A stretch of 15,245 nt of DNA from Elusimicrobiota bacterium. Lineage in GTDB: Bacteria > Elusimicrobiota > Elusimicrobia > Elusimicrobiales > Elusimicrobiaceae. The notes under the pieces are model-generated. The model saw nothing but the letters and a program-made list of their open reading frames with translations, made no database searches and was not told the DNA's origin. Positions 14,228 through 15,245 of this stretch are shown here, piece by piece; position 1 is the first letter of the stretch; each line of letters opens with the position of its first letter. Both the position numbers and the translations under genes were made by a program. The stretch is from NCBI GenBank assembly GCA_031258375.1, contig JAIRMX010000211.1, forward strand, positions 1 through 15,245, read 5' to 3'.

Positions 14228-14959
14228 ATGGGCAATTTGAATTTTGAAGCGACAATTTGGCAAGAATTGATTAAATTTGACAAAGCGAAAGGTTTTTTTA
14301 AACCCAAAAGCAATGTCCTCGTCGGGCTTTCCGGCGGCGCGGATTCCGTGGCGCTTTTACATTTCGTAAAACAAATGTCTTTAAAAAAACATTTTTCCGC
14401 ATATGCCTGCCACATAAATCACGGTTTGCGCAAAGCGGCCGCAGACGACGCCGTTTTCTCTAAACTAATCGCCGCGAAACTAGGCGTGCCTTTTTTGCTG
14501 AAAAAAGCGAACGTTAAATCTTTGGCTAAAAAGGAAAATTTGAGCATAGAACATGCCGCGCGCAAAGCGCGCTATAAAGTTCTTGAAGAAACCGCAAAAA
14601 AATTGGGTTGTTCCAAAATCGCGCTCGCGCATCATCTCGACGATAACGCGGAAACTATTTTGCTGAATATTTTACGAGGCACGAAAGCAAAAGGACTATT
14701 GGGCATACCCGTTTGCAGACAGATTGGAAAAATTTGGATAATAAGGCCGTTTTTGTGTATTACTAAGGAGCAAGTCCTGAAATATATAAAAGCCAATAGT
14801 TTGGATTTTATAAACGACGAAAGCAACGGCGACGAAGTTTTTACAAGAAATTGGGTAAGGAACTCCCTTCTGCCTCTACTTGAAAAAAAGCAGCCTAAAA
14901 TAAGACAGCATTTATTTTGCATCTCGGGCGACGTCGCTAAATATATCAAGAACGGTTAA
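14228..14959 (+). CDS. tilS: tRNA(Ile)-lysidine synthase, short form
   Basis: TilS attaches lysine to C34 of the CAU-anticodon tRNA(Ile), so that it reads AUA and is charged with isoleucine. The N-terminal PP-loop ATPase is complete: SGGADS (35-40), HINHGLR (63-69), EHAARKARYKVLE, then AHHLDDNAETILLNILRG, and the late TRNWVRNSLLPLLE block. At 243 residues the protein stops just after this domain. Longer TilS are about 310 (Aquifex) to 430 (E. coli) residues and carry one or two tRNA-binding C-terminal domains that are missing here. The last 48 nt are antisense to the end of nnrE. There is no Shine-Dalgarno, and AT-rich -10-like sequence (TATATT, 14212-14217) is almost at the ATG. Identity is secure; whether the short form is complete is not. 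Confidence 0.93.
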   Translation: MGNLNFEATIWQELIKFDKAKGFFKPKSNVLVGLSGGADSVALLHFVKQMSLKKHFSAYACHINHGLRKAAADDAVFSKLIAAKLGVPFLLKKANVKSLAKKENLSIEHAARKARYKVLEETAKKLGCSKIALAHHLDDNAETILLNILRGTKAKGLLGIPVCRQIGKIWIIRPFLCITKEQVLKYIKANSLDFINDESNGDEVFTRNWVRNSLLPLLEKKQPKIRQHLFCISGDVAKYIKNG

Positions 14960-15245
14960 TTTGCCCGCATATTGCGCGCTGTGCGGCAGTATCAACCCTT
15001 TTTTCATAAAGCCGAGCGCGTAAGTTTCTTTTGCTTTTACCGCTCGCGCGAGATAAGGCAGCCCGCTGTCCATATCAACGCCGGTCGGGCCGTCTATGCT
15101 TATAATGTTTGCGCAACCGTTAATTATATCGATAATTTCTTGGAAAACCGCCCGCGCGGGATACGCGTTGTTTGCGCCAAGCCCCAGCAAAGCGTCAACC
15201 GCGACATAAGTTTTTGCGGCGGTTTTTTTAAAATAGTTTAAATCC
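14912..15245 (-). CDS. nnrE: NAD(P)H-hydrate epimerase (3' part; start lies beyond the window)
   Basis: About 110 C-terminal residues of a YjeF_N-type epimerase are present. The enzyme interconverts the R and S forms of damaged, hydrated NAD(P)H so that a dehydratase can repair them. The frame is open to the window edge. It shows VDALLGLG, then ISIDGPTGVDMDSG (usually DIPSGLDADTG, the substrate/metal loop), then AVKAKETYALGFMKKGL and the closing YAGKLTVLDI strand. It ends right after the epimerase domain, so the C-terminal kinase-like dehydratase (NnrD) found fused in many bacteria is absent from this protein. It converges on tilS and overlaps its last 16 codons. Confidence 0.88.
   Translation of the reverse strand, partial: DLNYFKKTAAKTYVAVDALLGLGANNAYPARAVFQEIIDIINGCANIISIDGPTGVDMDSGLPYLARAVKAKETYALGFMKKGLILPHSAQYAGKLTVLDIFSDVARDAK

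Overview
The window looks like a chromosomal segment of an Elusimicrobiota-type bacterium, perhaps Endomicrobia. The base is a low-to-moderate GC Gram-negative genome. It has a SprA-like giant outer-membrane protein outside its usual Bacteroidota setting, a short pilin-like protein of the kind abundant in that phylum, and a compact set of housekeeping genes. The taxonomic call is inference from gene style, not from a marker gene.

Layout. (1) 1-310 holds the decayed 3' end of a DUF4143-type AAA ATPase. (2) 324-4148 is a co-directional run: a membrane-anchored ankyrin protein with an internal duplication, then riboflavin synthase (ribE), bifunctional ribBA and lumazine synthase (ribH). These three supply every dedicated riboflavin step except the RibD deaminase/reductase, which is absent here. 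(3) 4187-4559 is the truncated, frameshifted start of a zinc-ribbon (IS1249-like) transposase. (4) 4580-10186, minus strand, is one 1868-residue SprA-like outer-membrane beta-barrel protein that fills over a third of the window. (5) 10187-10454 is AT-rich and carries the C-terminal scrap of an ATP-grasp gene. (6) 10455-12485 is uvrB. (7) 12503-13039, minus strand, is a type IV pilin-like gene. (8) 13215-15245 holds a short biotin ligase (birA), a stand-alone receiver protein, a short tilS and the 3' part of nnrE. Orientation alternates, and two convergent pairs overlap at their ends.

The most notable signal is a run of 15 C (15 G on the pilin strand) at 13098-13112. It lies directly upstream of a perfect TATAAT on the pilin strand, where the -10/-35 spacer should be. 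That is the architecture of the phase-variable promoters of neisserial porA and opc, and it suggests on/off or graded switching of a pilin by slipped-strand mispairing. Other points worth a look: uvrB, birA and tilS have no Shine-Dalgarno and have -10-like boxes almost at the start codon, while the other genes have clear ribosome binding sites; three gene remnants sit at junctions; a 16-nt direct repeat flanks the sprA-like gene; and tilS is reduced to its catalytic domain and overlaps nnrE antisense by 48 nt.

The genes do not form one pathway. The window is mostly housekeeping (flavin, biotin, tRNA modification, NAD(P)HX repair, excision repair) interleaved with surface functions (SprA-like protein, pilin) and the ankyrin protein.
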